A DNA stretch of 64,000 nucleotides. Source: Isochrysis galbana (Eukaryota > Haptophyta > Isochrysidales > Isochrysidaceae). The stretch's first letter is position 1. Each line of letters starts with the position of its first letter. The translations under genes were made by a program, and so were the position numbers. Positions 53,164 to 64,000 of the stretch are shown here, piece by piece. The DNA lies in the NCBI GenBank assembly GCA_018136815.1, contig CM030936.1, positions 3,206,474 to 3,270,473 on the forward strand, read 5' to 3'. The notes below the pieces were generated by a model. That model searched no databases and was not told the origin of the DNA. It saw only the letters and a program-made list of their open reading frames with translations.

Positions 53164-55611
53164 TCATTCAGCAGCTGCGACCTCCTCACGCCACGAATCG
53201 CACGAAGTGTCAATAATGCCTCGCCTGCGCCATAGCTTGAGCACTACTGCAGCGGCACCCTGCGACACGAGCACGCTGAGGTAATCGATCGGATGGCACT
53301 CCACAACAGCCTCTTGCGTATTGCGCTTGCACAACAGCCACGAATCTCCGTTGGCGTAGACGGCCCGAATCTCGTCGATTGAGAGCTCCTTGATCTGATC
53401 GACACGGATGGTGACTGTTCGTGACTCTTCATCTTCATCATCGTCATCAAGGAGTGCCTCAAGTGGCCACAACAGCCGAGCGCGGCGGTAGATCTCAGCC
53501 AGCATGATGAGTGCTTCGAGCGCAGAGTCAGGGAGCAGCTTGCGCAATAGGTGAGGAGAATAGTATACGAGAATAGCCGGCCCGCCTAGTCGACGCGAGG
53601 GTGAGCGCTCGAAGAGCTGATCTGCGAATCCAGTGCGGCCCATCTCCTCGCAAAGGACCTTCTTGTCCTCTGGCACGAGCAGCTCCCACGCCTGGAGGAC
53701 GGCAGCCTGCTTGTCGGTGGTCTGCGCCTGACAAACGAGCCGCATTAACGCGATAGCGTGCTCGCCATGCGGCGCCGGACCCAGGCCCAAGACGGGCCGA
53801 ACCTCCTCCCAGTAATCCTCGAGATAGGACTCGAAGACCCGCGTTTCCGTGTCGGTTGCTAGATCAGAGAGCACGTGAAACGAGCGAATGAAGGAGCCCA
53901 ACATCTGGTGCGGGAAGGCAAGGACAAGCTTCTCGGAGCCCTCCAGAGGCGTTGGAAGAGCTCCGGCCAAGTCGGTCAGCCAGTGAACAAAGTAGAAGGA
54001 AATGTTGGCTGGATTGGCTGCCCCGGCGGCGACCACCTTTTTGAACTTATAAAAAAGTGCGTGCGGAGGCGCCTCTGCCTGGACGAGCCAGCCGTGGTTG
54101 AAGCTCATCTTGGACTGCGTGAAGAGCACTGCGCGCTTCTGCACGTCGTTGAGCGCCGCAAACGATGGAAGGACCGTCGGGTAGTGTTCGAGCACATAGT
54201 ACATCGCGAGGTCGTGGTCATTGATAACGTCGCCTCCGACGAAGCCGTGGAAGGGAGCATGCTCTGACCGCACCTTGGGGAGGAGTGCCTCCGCCTTGAA
54301 TATGTCATGGATGGCGGTGAGGACGAGCATGGCAGTCATCATCTCAGTGTCTACCACCACTTGCCCGTCTACTCGCTTCAAGATGTGCGCGTCGATGAGG
54401 AGCTCCAGCAGGCCATGCCACTCTTGGAGCTCATAAAAACGCTGCCGCATCTGTAGCTCGGGGCTCTCCTCGAGCGCCTCGGGCAAGAGCGGTGGACGGG
54501 GCATCCAATCGTCGTCCACACCGAACGTGAAGCCAAGTTCGCCATCAATCCCAATGCGTGCAAGCCAATAGACACCAAAGAGCGAGCCAAGTGTGCGGCA
54601 GTACTCCTCGTCGGGAGTGAGACCAGAGGAGACGTCTGTGTGGCCTGCCTTGTACACCTCGTGCATGACGGTGTACAGCTGCAGCTCTGGGAAAGCGTGC
54701 CGCATGTCGATGTAGAACTCCCGAAGACCATAACTGGAGGGCGGTCGAGTGCAGGGCTGTCATTAGGCGTAGCAAACGGGCCGGGGCAGCATAGGGCAAC
54801 ACGCTGGGCAGCCATACGACCCGTAAGGAACGGGATGGGGGGGGGGGGGGCAACGGGTGTGAACGTACTCGGGATCGCGCATGCGGCTGGCTGCACGGAC
54901 TGCTGTGGCAAAATCAGTATCTCGTTTGGAGAGGGCGAGCGGGATGGCAAGCTCAGGGGCGCCCTCCGCCTGAATGCTCACGCAGGGCGCCTCAGGAGCG
55001 GCGAGCAGGAAGTCGCGCCGACCTGTGGACGAGGTACCCGGGATGCGCTTTTGTCCGTGGAAGAGCAGCTCGTATAGAATGTTCTCCCGATATTTGGCTT
55101 CTTCCAGCTCGTCTGAGAGGCTGAACGCATGCGCTTGATACTCAGCGCATCTACGAAAGCTCTCGACGTACGAGAGCACGCAACCCCACAACTGCTGCCT
55201 GCCATCGACACTGATTCGGCGGTGCGCCCACACTGCAACAGCCACCGAGGCCGAGATGCACAGCAGCTGTAATACGATGAAGTGAAGGATGGCGGAGGGT
55301 TCAACGCAGACGACGAGGCAGACAGCCGTTGTTACGGCCCACAGAGAGGCCTGGCACACAAGCGTGTTCCACTGCCTGCTGTCGCTGGACCCTTTAAAGC
55401 GTCCGAAGAGCGCCTCGAGCCGTGCGTCGCGGAAGCGGTGCTCGCTGTCGGCACGGAAGAGGCCGTCTGTGCTGGCAGTTCGCCTCGCGTGGAAGAGCGA
55501 GAGCTGCGAGATGGCGGCGTCGAGCTCTCGCTCATTGATGCGCTTGCCGTCGAGGTGGTGCGGTGTCAAGGCAGGCTTTGCCGTGTCGGTCTTGCCTCGG
55601 CCGCTCCCCAT
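53164..55611 (-). CDS. 770-aa protein with two N-terminal membrane segments, function unknown, two exons
   Basis: Modelled as complement(join(53164..54733, 54869..55611)); ATG at 55611 (MGSGRGKTDTAKPALTPHH). Intron 54734-54868 starts GTACGT and ends CTCCAG; phase 2; it joins RMRDPD to YGLREFYIDMRHAFPELQ. Residues ~95-150 contain two hydrophobic helices (ASLWAVTTAVCLVVCV, FIVLQLLCISASVAVAVW). The large C-terminal region is well-formed, with AIHDIFKAEALLP and VINDHDLAMYYVLEHYP, two His-Asp pairs reminiscent of HD-type metal phosphohydrolases, and ISFYFVHWLTDLAGALPTP. An acidic loop (LLDDDDEDEE) is near the end. I do not recognise the family; a membrane-anchored HD-like enzyme is a hypothesis. 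The intron contains a G/C run. Confidence 0.8.
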
Positions 55612-57130
55612 GGCCGCGCCGGGAGAGCGGGGTGGGGGGTTGAGGGTGGGGGGATCCAGGAGGGATAGTGGGTGTGAGATCACTGGTGTAGCTGATGGAG
55701 AGAGGGATACTTCAGCTTCAGCAGAGGGATGAGGGAGGGAGCCGTGAGCGAGGGGGCCGGAGGGAACTGACCCTAACACCCGAGGCGAGCTCCACCCCGC
55801 TCCAGCATGTTTAGATGGGAAAGAAAAAGTAGATGAGAGAAGAGAAGAGAGGGCGAGGGAGCGGAGAGTGGAGAGGAGAGAGGAGAGAGAGGAGGAGCGC
55901 ACTCGGCACACGCGGGGGGGGGGGGGGGGGCGGCGCAGAGGGGGGGGAGGGCCAGAGAGAGAGAGAGAGCGAGAGAGAGAGGCGCCGCCACCTCCCCCCC
56001 CCCCCCGCCCCTCTCCCCCTCAAGGGCTTCCTTCTGATTCCTTCCTCCTCTCGTCAAAAGGCCGTCTCGCGTGATGAGAAAAGCCGCGCTGCGGTGGGTT
56101 GACTGGAGAGCGCTCGCAGCGGCGCGCTGCTACAAGTAAAGTAGAGAGCCATACTCTATAGACCTTGATCGAGGAATCGTCGAGAGTGGGGGGCGGGGGG
56201 CGGGGGGAAATCGCGGCGGCGGGCCCAGCCGGCTCTCCCACCACCTCCGACTGTAACCTCCGCCTCTCTCCCGCCCCCCCCCCCTCCTCTCCCCCCGGGG
56301 CCCGGTCCCGCTTGCGACCGTGACAGTTTCCCTATGTTTTCTCTAAGGAGCTACTTGGCGGGGAAGGGCGAGGGGCCGTCAGCGAGGAGTACTCTGCTCT
56401 GGCCTTCACTGTGGGCTGGGGGCACATGAGATGACCCGATGTGGCGCTCCCAGCCGAACGGAGAAGAGGAGAGGAGGTGCACAGGCTTGGGGCGTTGATG
56501 ACCCTGTAGACACGCTCCCAGCTCCCAGCCGCCGGCCAAAGTGAGAGGAGCCTAGATGTGAAACCTAGATGTGTGATGGGCTGTGTGAGGTTGTGAGGTT
56601 GTGGCTGTGGCTGTGTGGCTGTGATACGGCTGGGTGTGTGTGGAGGATGAAAAGTAAAAGTAGCATGGGATGCGGGGCTCATTTGGAGCAAGGGAGGCGG
56701 ACCAACAGGGAGCACACAGGGACGGGACCGGGGCCGTGAGCCGTGAGCGCACTCTCGGTTGACATGGGGCGTCGCAGCACGAGGACAAGGACGAGGAGCA
56801 GACGGGGGAAGCACGAAGGGCGCTCGAGCGGTAGCGCTGAGCGTAGTCGGGACACCGAGAGAAATGTCGCGCGCGGGGGGGAAGGGGGGACCGCGCGGGA
56901 AAGAAAATAGACGAAAGGGGGCCGGAAACTCAAGGAAGCACCCGGGGAAACGGGGAAAGACGGGAAGGGAGAGGGAGGAGAGGGCTTCCGCGGGGGGACC
57001 CGGACCCGGGGAGAGGAGAGGGTAGATGGACCGATTCCGATTCGCGGGATGATGCGAGGGAGAAGGGAACTGGGGCGCGGCGGCGGAGAGGGAGTCGCGC
57101 GGGAAAACCTAAAAAGGGAATACAAATACA
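55612..57130. promoter_or_regulatory. Upstream region of the 770-aa gene and further unassigned DNA
   Basis: 55830-56000 is GA-rich on the plus strand (CT on the gene's strand) with G and C runs at 55914-55930 and 55995-56008. 56570-56640 is TGTGGCTG-rich. 56850-57110 is again GA-rich. Open frames in both strands are low-complexity. No gene is supported. Confidence 0.4.
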
Positions 57131-57132
57131 CA

Positions 57133-57200
57133 ACGATAGGGTCATGGAGCGCGCCACGCTCCCCTCCCCTCCCCACGCCGACACCGCTAACTGTTGTATC
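57133..57200 (+). repeat. Hairpin-leader (MERA) repeat, truncated copy
   Basis: CGATAG, GGTC and an ATG at 57143 opening M-E-R-A-T-L-P-S-P-P; the left half of the hairpin is missing and the frame stops after about 22 codons. Confidence 0.65.
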
Positions 57201-57298
57201 CAGGCTTTTTAGCCAGGATAGTTCTACGAGCTCCACGATTAGACTTGGTTTCCCCAGTTCCCCAGTCTACTACGGTCAAGTTCGCCTTGCCTTGCCTG

Positions 57299-57312
57299 AG
57301 CGCCCTAATCGG
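57299..57312 (+). mobile_element. MITE terminus fragment
   Basis: TCGGATAAAGGTACC is the terminal sequence of the 38-kb MITEs. It sits exactly where the second-family Gag frame is broken. Confidence 0.5.
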
Positions 57313-57690
57313 ATAAAGGTACCTCTGTCGAGTCGAGCGGAGCCGGAGGGCTCTGGGCCACTCCGTCGCGAGCGGCACCGGCGGTTAGCGCGGCGCCTTG
57401 GCCCTCCTCCCCGCCGGGAGTCGGGTGAATGAAATTCTGGATGGGGTCGGGCATCCCCATTTGGGTGTCTGGACGGGGAACGAACGGCGAACGAAGGGCG
57501 GTGGGGCGGCGAGGCGCTCCTAGCGGCCCTAGTGTGTTGGGTTTTAAGAGATTGTTAGACCTACGAAGAACTCTTCCCTCAGGGAGGGAGCCTAGGCTGC
57601 TAGAGTGCAGCGACGCAGCGAACAACGACGGACAACGGTGCTGAAAACAACAGGATACACCGACTCACGAACACACCGGAATCATTCCAT
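57313..57690 (-). mobile_element. Second-family gypsy fragment: Gag start and LTR end, inverted
   Basis: Minus strand matches 35140-35470, including the Gag start MGMPDPIQNFIHPTPGGEEG (ATG near 57460), and is cut by the MITE terminus at 57312. Head-to-head with the plus-strand LTR piece that starts at 57685. Confidence 0.8.
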
Positions 57691-58540
57691 TCATCCCAGA
57701 TGATGCGATTTCCAGGTTCTTATTTCCAGGTCCTTCGCCGTGCGGCCACACGGTGAAGCTCAGGTACTTCTAGGTTGGTAGGGTTCGTCCCTAGCGATCT
57801 AGAATTCGAGTTCTCGTTTCGTTCCTTCTAGCCTGTCTGTCAGGTCTAGATTCCAGGTTTCCTCCTTTCGGGCAATCTTGACCTAAAGGAGCCAGGTCGC
57901 CTGTCACTCGCTGCGCGCTTGTCTCAGGCTCTCAGGTTACCTTGTGAAGGCTTGTTTAGCTTGTTGCAAGGCTTGTTGTTTCTTGTTGGGTTCCGGTTCT
58001 TTCTTGGGACCTGCTAACTTTCGTTGTCGTCCAGGCCTGTTCTGCGTAGGTTCTGCTTAGCCTGGTTAGGGTTTCGTTGCCTTCCCGCGTTTGGCGTTCG
58101 CGTTGGCGTTCGGAAATTTCCTCTCACATTCCCTAGGTCCGCTACCCTTGGCTTGTAGGTCCTTGCTTCTTTCTTCTCGGTCAAGGTTTTGGCGAGCGAG
58201 TCGGTTGCTCTATCCGCTCGAGATTTGAGGTTTAATTTGCCATCTCCCCTTGGAGATCGGTGTAGGTTCGCTTCTTAGGTGAGGGAATCTTTCCCCTTGA
58301 TGCAAGTTACATGCAAGCCTTGGCCCCTTTGGTGTTTCTTCCCCTTGGTTGCTACGCAGGGTTGTTCTTTAGAAGCGTCTAGAAGGTTCATGCTCAACGG
58401 CAAGATTTATTCGGTCGTGAAGATATCTCGTTGCGATCTGTATCCAAAGTGATCGCCGTGGCCGCGCGACATGACGCTCCCCTTCGGACTCTCCGCTGCG
58501 TGGGAAGTTACAACGGAGACACGCTCCGGCCGTCGCGAGT
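57685..58540 (+). mobile_element. Second-family gypsy LTR fragment
   Basis: Matches 34171-35025 closely (CATTCATCC, GATGATGCGATTTCCAGG, TGCCATCTCCCCTTGGAGA, GTCTAGAAGGTTCA). It ends at CGGCCGTCGC, before the CT repeat of the 34-kb copy. Confidence 0.85.
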
Positions 58541-58899
58541 GTCCTGTAGGTTTCCTGGCAATTTCCATCTGATTCCCTATGTCCAGCCCGGCCTCGTAGG
58601 TTGTGGTTGAGTGTGCGGCAGTTATCCCAGCTTATCTTTGCCTGTCTTCTCACCTGGCCCCTGAGAAGCTTCTCTGAGATAGCCCGCACAGCAGCAGCAG
58701 GTTCTTCCTGCATCTTCCCTGTGTTTCCTGTAGGTTACCTGACACTTTCCTCATAGGTAGAGCTGTTGCTCCCTTCATTCATCTTGGCCTCCCACCCACA
58801 CCCAGGTCACAAGAGATTTGAGTTGCTGCCCCCCTCCTTGTTGTAGGAATTGGCTTCGTGTCCCGGCCATCTTCGGATCTCTTCTTAGGAATTTTATTT
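58541..58899. other. Unassigned DNA between gypsy fragments
   Basis: Contains TCCTGTAGGTT words (58551, 58728) and CAGCAGCAGCAGG. No gene. Confidence 0.4.
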
Positions 58900-60948
58900 T
58901 CAACGCTTGAAAATAGGAGGTAAATCCTCACTCAGATCAAACAGTTTCGTTGGCGGCTGGATTTTCGCAGACCGTGAGGTCTTGGACTGTTGATGCTTGG
59001 GGAGTGGCGTGGGGTAGCGGTTCAGCGGCTTGAGTTGATAGAGAGGCGGGGACGGTTGACTTGGTTTGGAGGACTCGTGCGTGATATCGAGAATCAGGAT
59101 GGAATTATCGGCATTGGGAGAAGTAGGGACAATCGGCGAGGAGGCAGAAGAAAGAGGGGGATGGAGGTGGCAGGGCTTGTCTGGAACTTGGGGAATCTTG
59201 GGGTACCGGTTGGAGGCCGTAGAAGTACTCGGCCGTAGCATAATACGATCTTTTGGTGGGTGGCGTTCAGGCCCACTACCCTGGACTGGTAGCGGGGTAA
59301 CAGCGCGGACGTGGGCCCCGCCGGCGACCTACTGGGCCGGACGGAGAACAACCATCGTGCGGAGGCGGCGGTGGACTTCTGGGTCGTTACCACACTCGCC
59401 ACTGCCGCCTTCGCAGAGAAAACGAATGTACGGTTGGCAAACGACGGGGTTATGAGCTCCGTCGCCCGTGCCATACTTCCACAGGTCTGCCTCGGGCGTA
59501 CCAGATGGAGCCCGGGGACGAAAGGCGCAGTACGCGCAGCCGTTGGCGTCGGTCCACTCCTTGACGTCGCGGTCTAAGTCGTCGAGACGCGGCGCCGTCA
59601 TGGTGGCATCGGAGGGGCGGCAGCGCGTGAGCGCAGCGCGAAGGGCCGGGTGACCCGCGTAACGAGAAATTTGCCAGAAGCGGGCTCGCGCTCGAGACCA
59701 GCTACCTGGATCCCATTCCGAGAGGCCCGAATCGGCCGGAAGCCCAAGGCCGTTCGGAGGGGGCTCACATTGGCGACGAGAAGACGTGCTTTTGCCGAGG
59801 GGACGGTCAAGAAGTGCGTCCGGTAGCGGAGACGATGCGGAGTAATTCGTAGGTGGGGGAGGAGCCCGACGATTGTCAGCGCCAGTCGTCTTGCGGTTCG
59901 AGCTGTTGTTTTGCGATTTTAATGCCTCGGCCACCGCCGCTTGGACGGCGGCGACCATCGAAGCCGTAGTGTCCACGGGGTTAGAGGCAGCCTTAGCAAC
60001 CTTGGCGGTCTTGGTGGACTTGGAAGTAGTCGCCGGCGGCGTCACGGCGGCGACCGTGGTGACCGACGCTTGTTGTTGGCCAGCGCGGGCTTGTTCGTAC
60101 GGGCTCAGGTAGCGCTGGCAGAGGTTGACGCACGAATGGGCCGAACGAGGGAGCTCGTGGTTCTCGACGCGGAAGCGAGTCTTTGCAAGACACTCGCCGA
60201 ACTTGGTCGCGTTATCCACGCCGCGAGCCGCGTCGACCTTGTCGTTCCGAATGATGGACTCGAATCGTTGATTGATATCGTGCGACATGTTTGGGTGGTC
60301 CCAGACCGTCGTGGCATCCACCTTCGCGTCACCCATCTTGCGGACGTACGCGCGCACCAAATTCTTGGATAACTCTAAGAGATCGGAGCCGGCTTCACGG
60401 GCTACGAGCCTGTCCCACTCCATGGAGGCGGAGTCTTTGGCGAAGCCGGGCACGTTGGCCGCGAAGGTGGCGTCGCACTTGCGGAGAAGCACGTCGCAGG
60501 CCAGCGCGGGGTTGAGAGAGAGGACCGGGTCTTCGGCGAGATCGAGGAGGAAGGCGTAGATCCTTTGGTTGCCGGTGGTGCACAAGTTGGCGGCCGCTAG
60601 CAAGGATGTAAAGATTTCACGGTGGTCGCAGCCGAGCGAGAGGGCGCGCTCGAGCGGCTTGATGAAGGACAGACGAAAATCATTCCAGGAGGTGGCCGCT
60701 GTCTGGACGTTGTCCGAGGCCAGGCCCTTGGGGAACTTGATCTCGGAAAGCTCTTTGCCCATTCGGACTTGGTGATGGAGGGTGCGGTCGAGGAAGAAGC
60801 GGCTCCGAGCCCACTTGGTCACGTGCTCCTTCTCGAAAAACACGCGATAGTGCCAAACATTGCCGGCTCGAGAGAGGCCGCCGTTGAGAATGGCGTGGAT
60901 GAGCTCGAAATCGTCGGACTTCCTGTAGAGAGAGGCTATCGTGCCTAT
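58900..60948 (-). pseudogene. Gag and start of Pol frame from a diverged gypsy element
   Basis: The minus-strand frame from 60948 to the TAG at 59331-59329 is a Gag homologous to that of the intact element (NVWHYRVFFEKEHVTKWARS; AATSWNDFRLSFIKPLERAL), with the same C-terminal GCAYCAFRP, YGTGDGAH and CQPYIRFLCEG motif. After the UAG the same frame stays open for 142 codons to a TGA at 58900, Pro/Ser-rich like the start of the intact Pol. The N-terminus of Gag and the LTRs are missing, and protease onward is absent, so this is a truncated copy. Confidence 0.85.
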
Positions 60949-61771
60949 CTACCGCGGCGACGGGCGACGGGCTCATATCTACATATTTTCTACATATTTG
61001 GGTGAGAGCCTCGCATATAAACGACATATCGTGACGACATATTTATATTTGGGCACTTTTTTCTACATAGTATGGCCTACCCACCCCTATACCCTATATA
61101 TAGCTAGGGCGTGTGTTGTGTGCTGGAAGTGACACTTCTGCCCTTTGGGGACGGCAGAGGACGGGGTTCCAGCCCCACAACCCCGAAAGTGGCCTTTGGT
61201 GGGCATTAGCATCCTTCACTGTGGTTCTGTGGTTGCAACGCGCCAAAATCTACTAAAAAAAACCTCCCTGGTCCCTGGCCACCACAAAAAAACACACCGC
61301 ATTGTCTAGTCTCTAGTCTCGTACTCGCCACCATGAAGCTCTTACGATAGCATGAGACATCTCTCCATGCATTCACGTCGACTTTTGGGTGCAATTGTGA
61401 AAAGTCGATTTTTTCCGTCCCCACCTCTATATGTAAGGGCGGTGTCATGTAGTGTCATGTGTCATGTGTCATAGTCATAGTCATAGCAGTGACAGGGGAC
61501 TGGGAAACCTAGACCTAGTAGGCGAGTAGCCCAGAATCTTCAGATGTTTTTTGGTCGTCGCGGTGATTGTTTTACGGTAGAGACATCACTGGGATTCATT
61601 TCGTTGTTATGTCACTCACGCAAGTTTTTATAATAGCTTAGTGCGGTAGCAAATAATTATAATACTACTAGTAGTATTAATATAAAAATAACAAGTCAAG
61701 GAGAGAAGTATTCTCAATCGGGGACTCGCTGGGGAGAGCGGAGGCCCCCGCCGACGATCTAGTGGAGCAAG
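60949..61771. other. Upstream region of the pentapeptide gene
   Basis: 60955-61070 repeats ACATATTT-type words similar to the 43.3-kb ATATC array. 61440-61490 repeats TCATAG/GTCATG. 61640-61700 is AT-rich. Unlike other genes, no long polypyrimidine tract precedes the ATG. Confidence 0.4.
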
Positions 61772-62567
61772 ATGCGGCTCGACCTCGCTCGCCTCTCGCC
61801 TAGTGCGTTGCACTGCGCGCTGGCCGCAAGCTTGCTCAACCTCTCACTGAGCATCGCGCCGCCCGCGCTTGCCGACGGCAAGGCCGAGTTCAAGATCCAG
61901 GGGGGCGGCGCCTCCACCCTCCAGTCGGGCCGCAGAATCACCATCACACGCGGCGTCAACCTTGACAACACCGACTGGCAGGGGGAGAACCTCAAAGGAG
62001 TCGCCTTCCAGCAGAGCGTTGTCCGTTCGGCCAACTTCGAGAGAGCCAACCTCTTCACCGCCTCCTTCTTTGACGCAGACCTTTCTAATTCCAACTTTAA
62101 GGTGAAGATAGCCACGGCATCTGCACATGCTGCCAGCAGCAGCAATGCCCGCACAGCCTCCTTACGGTCGCCGCCGTCCTGCCCCGCAGGATGCCAACAT
62201 GGCCCAATGTAATCTTGAGATGGCGGACCTGACGAACGCTGATCTGACTAACGCCGATCTGACCAACGCTTACTTGACGGGCGCTGTGCTCAACGGGCCC
62301 AAGGGTGCTCTGACGAAGATTGAAAACACCGATTGGACAGATGCAGAGCTCAGGTGCACGCTTGCCCGAAGTCCTGACCCACGCACATTTGAGGCGGTCG
62401 GTCAATACCAGCCTGATCCGCTGTGCGCTGACGCCATTCTTGTCGTTCTTGCACCGACACTATCTCACAGGAAGGATCAGCGCACATACCTATGTAAGAT
62501 TGCTCGGGGGACCAACCCGAAGACAGGCGTGGATACTCGCGAGAGTCTTTTCTGCCCTGATCCTTGA
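61772..62567 (+). CDS. Thylakoid-lumen type pentapeptide repeat protein, three exons
   Basis: Modelled as join(61772..62101, 62190..62353, 62471..62567), 196 aa. Residues ~15-36 are hydrophobic, ending APPALADGK, a typical lumenal (ALA-type) processing site, followed by a mature protein with A(D/N)LxN pentapeptides: NLDNTDWQGENLKGVAFQQ in exon 1 and MADLTNADLTNADLTNAYLT in exon 2. The C-terminus, RTYLCKIARGTNPKTGVDTR then ESLFCPDP, matches the plant thylakoid lumenal 15-kDa pentapeptide family with its conserved cysteines. Introns: 62102-62189 (GTGAAG...CAG, phase 0), 62354-62470 (GTGCAC...CAG, phase 2). An in-frame TAG lies four codons upstream of the ATG; the leader is short for a full plastid-lumen bipartite signal, so an upstream exon may be missing. 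Molecular role unknown. Confidence 0.88.
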
Positions 62568-63301
62568 GAGCAAGGACCCCTCGCATGAGATTAGGCTTGG
62601 GGGAGGACGTGCGAGAAGCGTGATTGTTGCTGCTGCACGGTGCACGGCTCCTCGACCTCGACTTGGATTTTGAAGATATGAATGCTCGCCGAGAGTGAGT
62701 GACAAGCTCAACATTGATGCCGTGCATCTAGTTGCAGTCTTAGTACTACGCCGAGAGTGGCTTGGTGGTGTATCGCATGGCTGCGCCACGTATGAGTTCA
62801 GAGTTCGGACAAGCTAGACCTGGGGTCCACGAGCGGTGGTGTGCCAAGTCGCGAGTCATCTCGTTCTAGTTTTTGAGTCTTCTTTGGACGTTTTCGCCTT
62901 TGAGCGCTTGTCGGGCTGCCGGAAAAGGGGATCGTTGCCTCGGAGGCGATGGGGGCTGCGGTCACGCGACCTTGCGTGGCATATACCTGATACCCGTATC
63001 CATGCGCCAGCCCTGGCCTAGCCCTTGCAAGCACCGGGAACCGAGCCCAGGGGTTTCGCCGCCTACCCCGGCCCCCGCAGCCCGCCTACCCCGCCCCGCA
63101 GCCCCACATGAGAGCCTAGCTACGCCACCTTCTTTAGAGAGGTTCATCTTTGTTGGCTAAAAAGTAAGCGGTGTTCTTCAAGCTCCACGCAACTACGTTC
63201 ATACTTGCTTCACCCATGGAGGGGCCTCTACCTCTCACCTCTCACCTCTCCCTCTCCCCTGCTGCCTTCTGTGGACTGTGGAGGGCTGGAGGCTGGAGGA
63301 G
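62568..63301. other. Downstream region without a supported gene
   Basis: Flank of the pentapeptide gene; 63050-63110 is a CCCCGCAGCCC-rich stretch. No recognisable frame. Confidence 0.4.
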
Positions 63302-63998
63302 GAACCACCCACCCTCCACCCTTTTGGCATGCCTTATGGCATACCAGGGGCAGAATGCTCTCCTCCTCTCCTCCTCCTCCTAACTCATACCCCTCCCCAT
63401 AGGCTTGCCTTTCTCTCACTCCCTTGGCCCACAAGGGCCACAGCCCATTGCCATTGCCATTGCCATTGCTGCCCAACCCCTCCTCCCCCATTGCCCATTG
63501 TCCATGCTGTTCGACGGCAGGCAGGTGCAGCGTGGGCGCCTCCGGAGCTCAGGAGCGCCAGCGAAAGAGAGGCAGGGGAGGCCAGGGGCCCAGACCCAGC
63601 CTCCTCTGCCCCTTGAGCTGGCCTCCAAGAGCCTCTAGGGGTCGCTAGTTGGTTCAGCTCGAGGCACCTGCCTGCCGCAAGCGCAAGCGCAAGCGCGCCA
63701 TTGCCATTGCGCGTGCCGCAAGCCGCAAGAGAGAGGAGAGAGAGCGCGGAGAAGGCCGGGTGTTGGGCGAGAGCGAGAGCTCCGCCAAACGAAAAATAGG
63801 TAAGTCTCGCGCCTGTTGTTACAGGATAAGTCGGGACCGAGGCCGCCGCCAGCCCGGTAGGCATGGGCTAGCCGCGATGGGCCAGGGCGAACGAGGCAGG
63901 AGGCAGGCGAGCCTGCCTAGGGAGGGAGTGGGTCAGCTATGCATCCTGGCATCCGGGCCCTGGCATGCCATAGGGCATGGCAGGAGGGTGGGTGGTTC
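63302..63998. repeat. ~700-bp segment bounded by ~40-bp inverted repeats
   Basis: AACCACCCACCCTCC then GGCATGCCTTATGGCAT at 63303-63350 is the inverse of GGCATGCCATAGGGCAT then AGGAGGGTGGGTGGTT at 63959-63998. Inside are CATTGC repeats (63450-63475, 63700) and GCGCAA repeats (63680). It looks like a non-autonomous DNA element, possibly continuing past the window. Confidence 0.55.
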
Positions 63999-64000
63999 GT

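Noticed and set aside
61130-61200. tRNA-like GGGGTTCCAGCCCC
   Set aside because: No D-arm, anticodon arm or acceptor pairing could be drawn around it.

Overview
The window is nuclear DNA of a photosynthetic eukaryote, most likely a GC-rich microalga. It holds intron-containing housekeeping genes (a 1208-aa NOL6/UTP22-type protein, a 266-aa ribosomal protein L7a, a 96-aa LSM8), a pentapeptide protein with a thylakoid-lumen type leader, a tandem CXXC zinc-finger protein and many retroelements. I cannot name the species. Two of the 13 introns I could model use GC-AG splice sites; the rest are GT-AG. Two assembly gaps of exactly 100 N lie at 16144-16243 and 36351-36450.

Layout. 0-11 kb is gene-rich: NOL6 (+), a membrane-anchored GH1 beta-glucosidase (-, five exons) and RPL7A (+, three exons), the last two divergent. 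11.6-13.4 kb is an inverted, truncated Ty3/gypsy copy. 15.4-19.3 kb holds LSM8 (+) and an intronless NHL-BTB gene (-). 21.0-34.1 kb is a near-intact chromodomain Ty3/gypsy element with two 1118-bp LTRs, inserted into an older hairpin-leader repeat whose halves remain at 20954-20994 and 34097-34166. A second gypsy family starts at 34167 and runs into the gap. 36.4-38.9 kb holds copies of a ~665-bp non-autonomous DNA element; two opposed copies form a 1.42-kb palindrome. 40.2-41.6 kb is the double-CXXC gene. 44-52 kb is repeat-dominated (hairpin-leader ORFs, two hAT remnants). 53.2-55.6 kb is a two-exon gene for a 770-aa protein with two membrane segments. 57.3-60.9 kb holds more gypsy pieces, and 61.8-62.6 kb the lumenal pentapeptide gene.

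The most unusual system is the gypsy element at 21.0-34.1 kb. Its Pol frame carries a phage-type DNA cytosine methyltransferase-like domain (PPCT, ENP and RSRT motifs) upstream of protease, reverse transcriptase, RNase H, integrase and chromodomain. Gag and Pol lie in one frame separated by a single UAG, which suggests stop-codon readthrough; a diverged second element at 59-61 kb has the same Gag-UAG-open-frame layout and the same unusual Cys/His motif at the Gag C-terminus. A second novelty is a dispersed repeat family whose ORFs are preceded by a short hairpin with compensatory changes, placed just before the ATG.

Most genes have a long polypyrimidine stretch upstream on their coding strand, probably part of the promoter or 5' leader. 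All exon boundaries are my own manual models from splice signals, reading frame and family conservation; no search was run.
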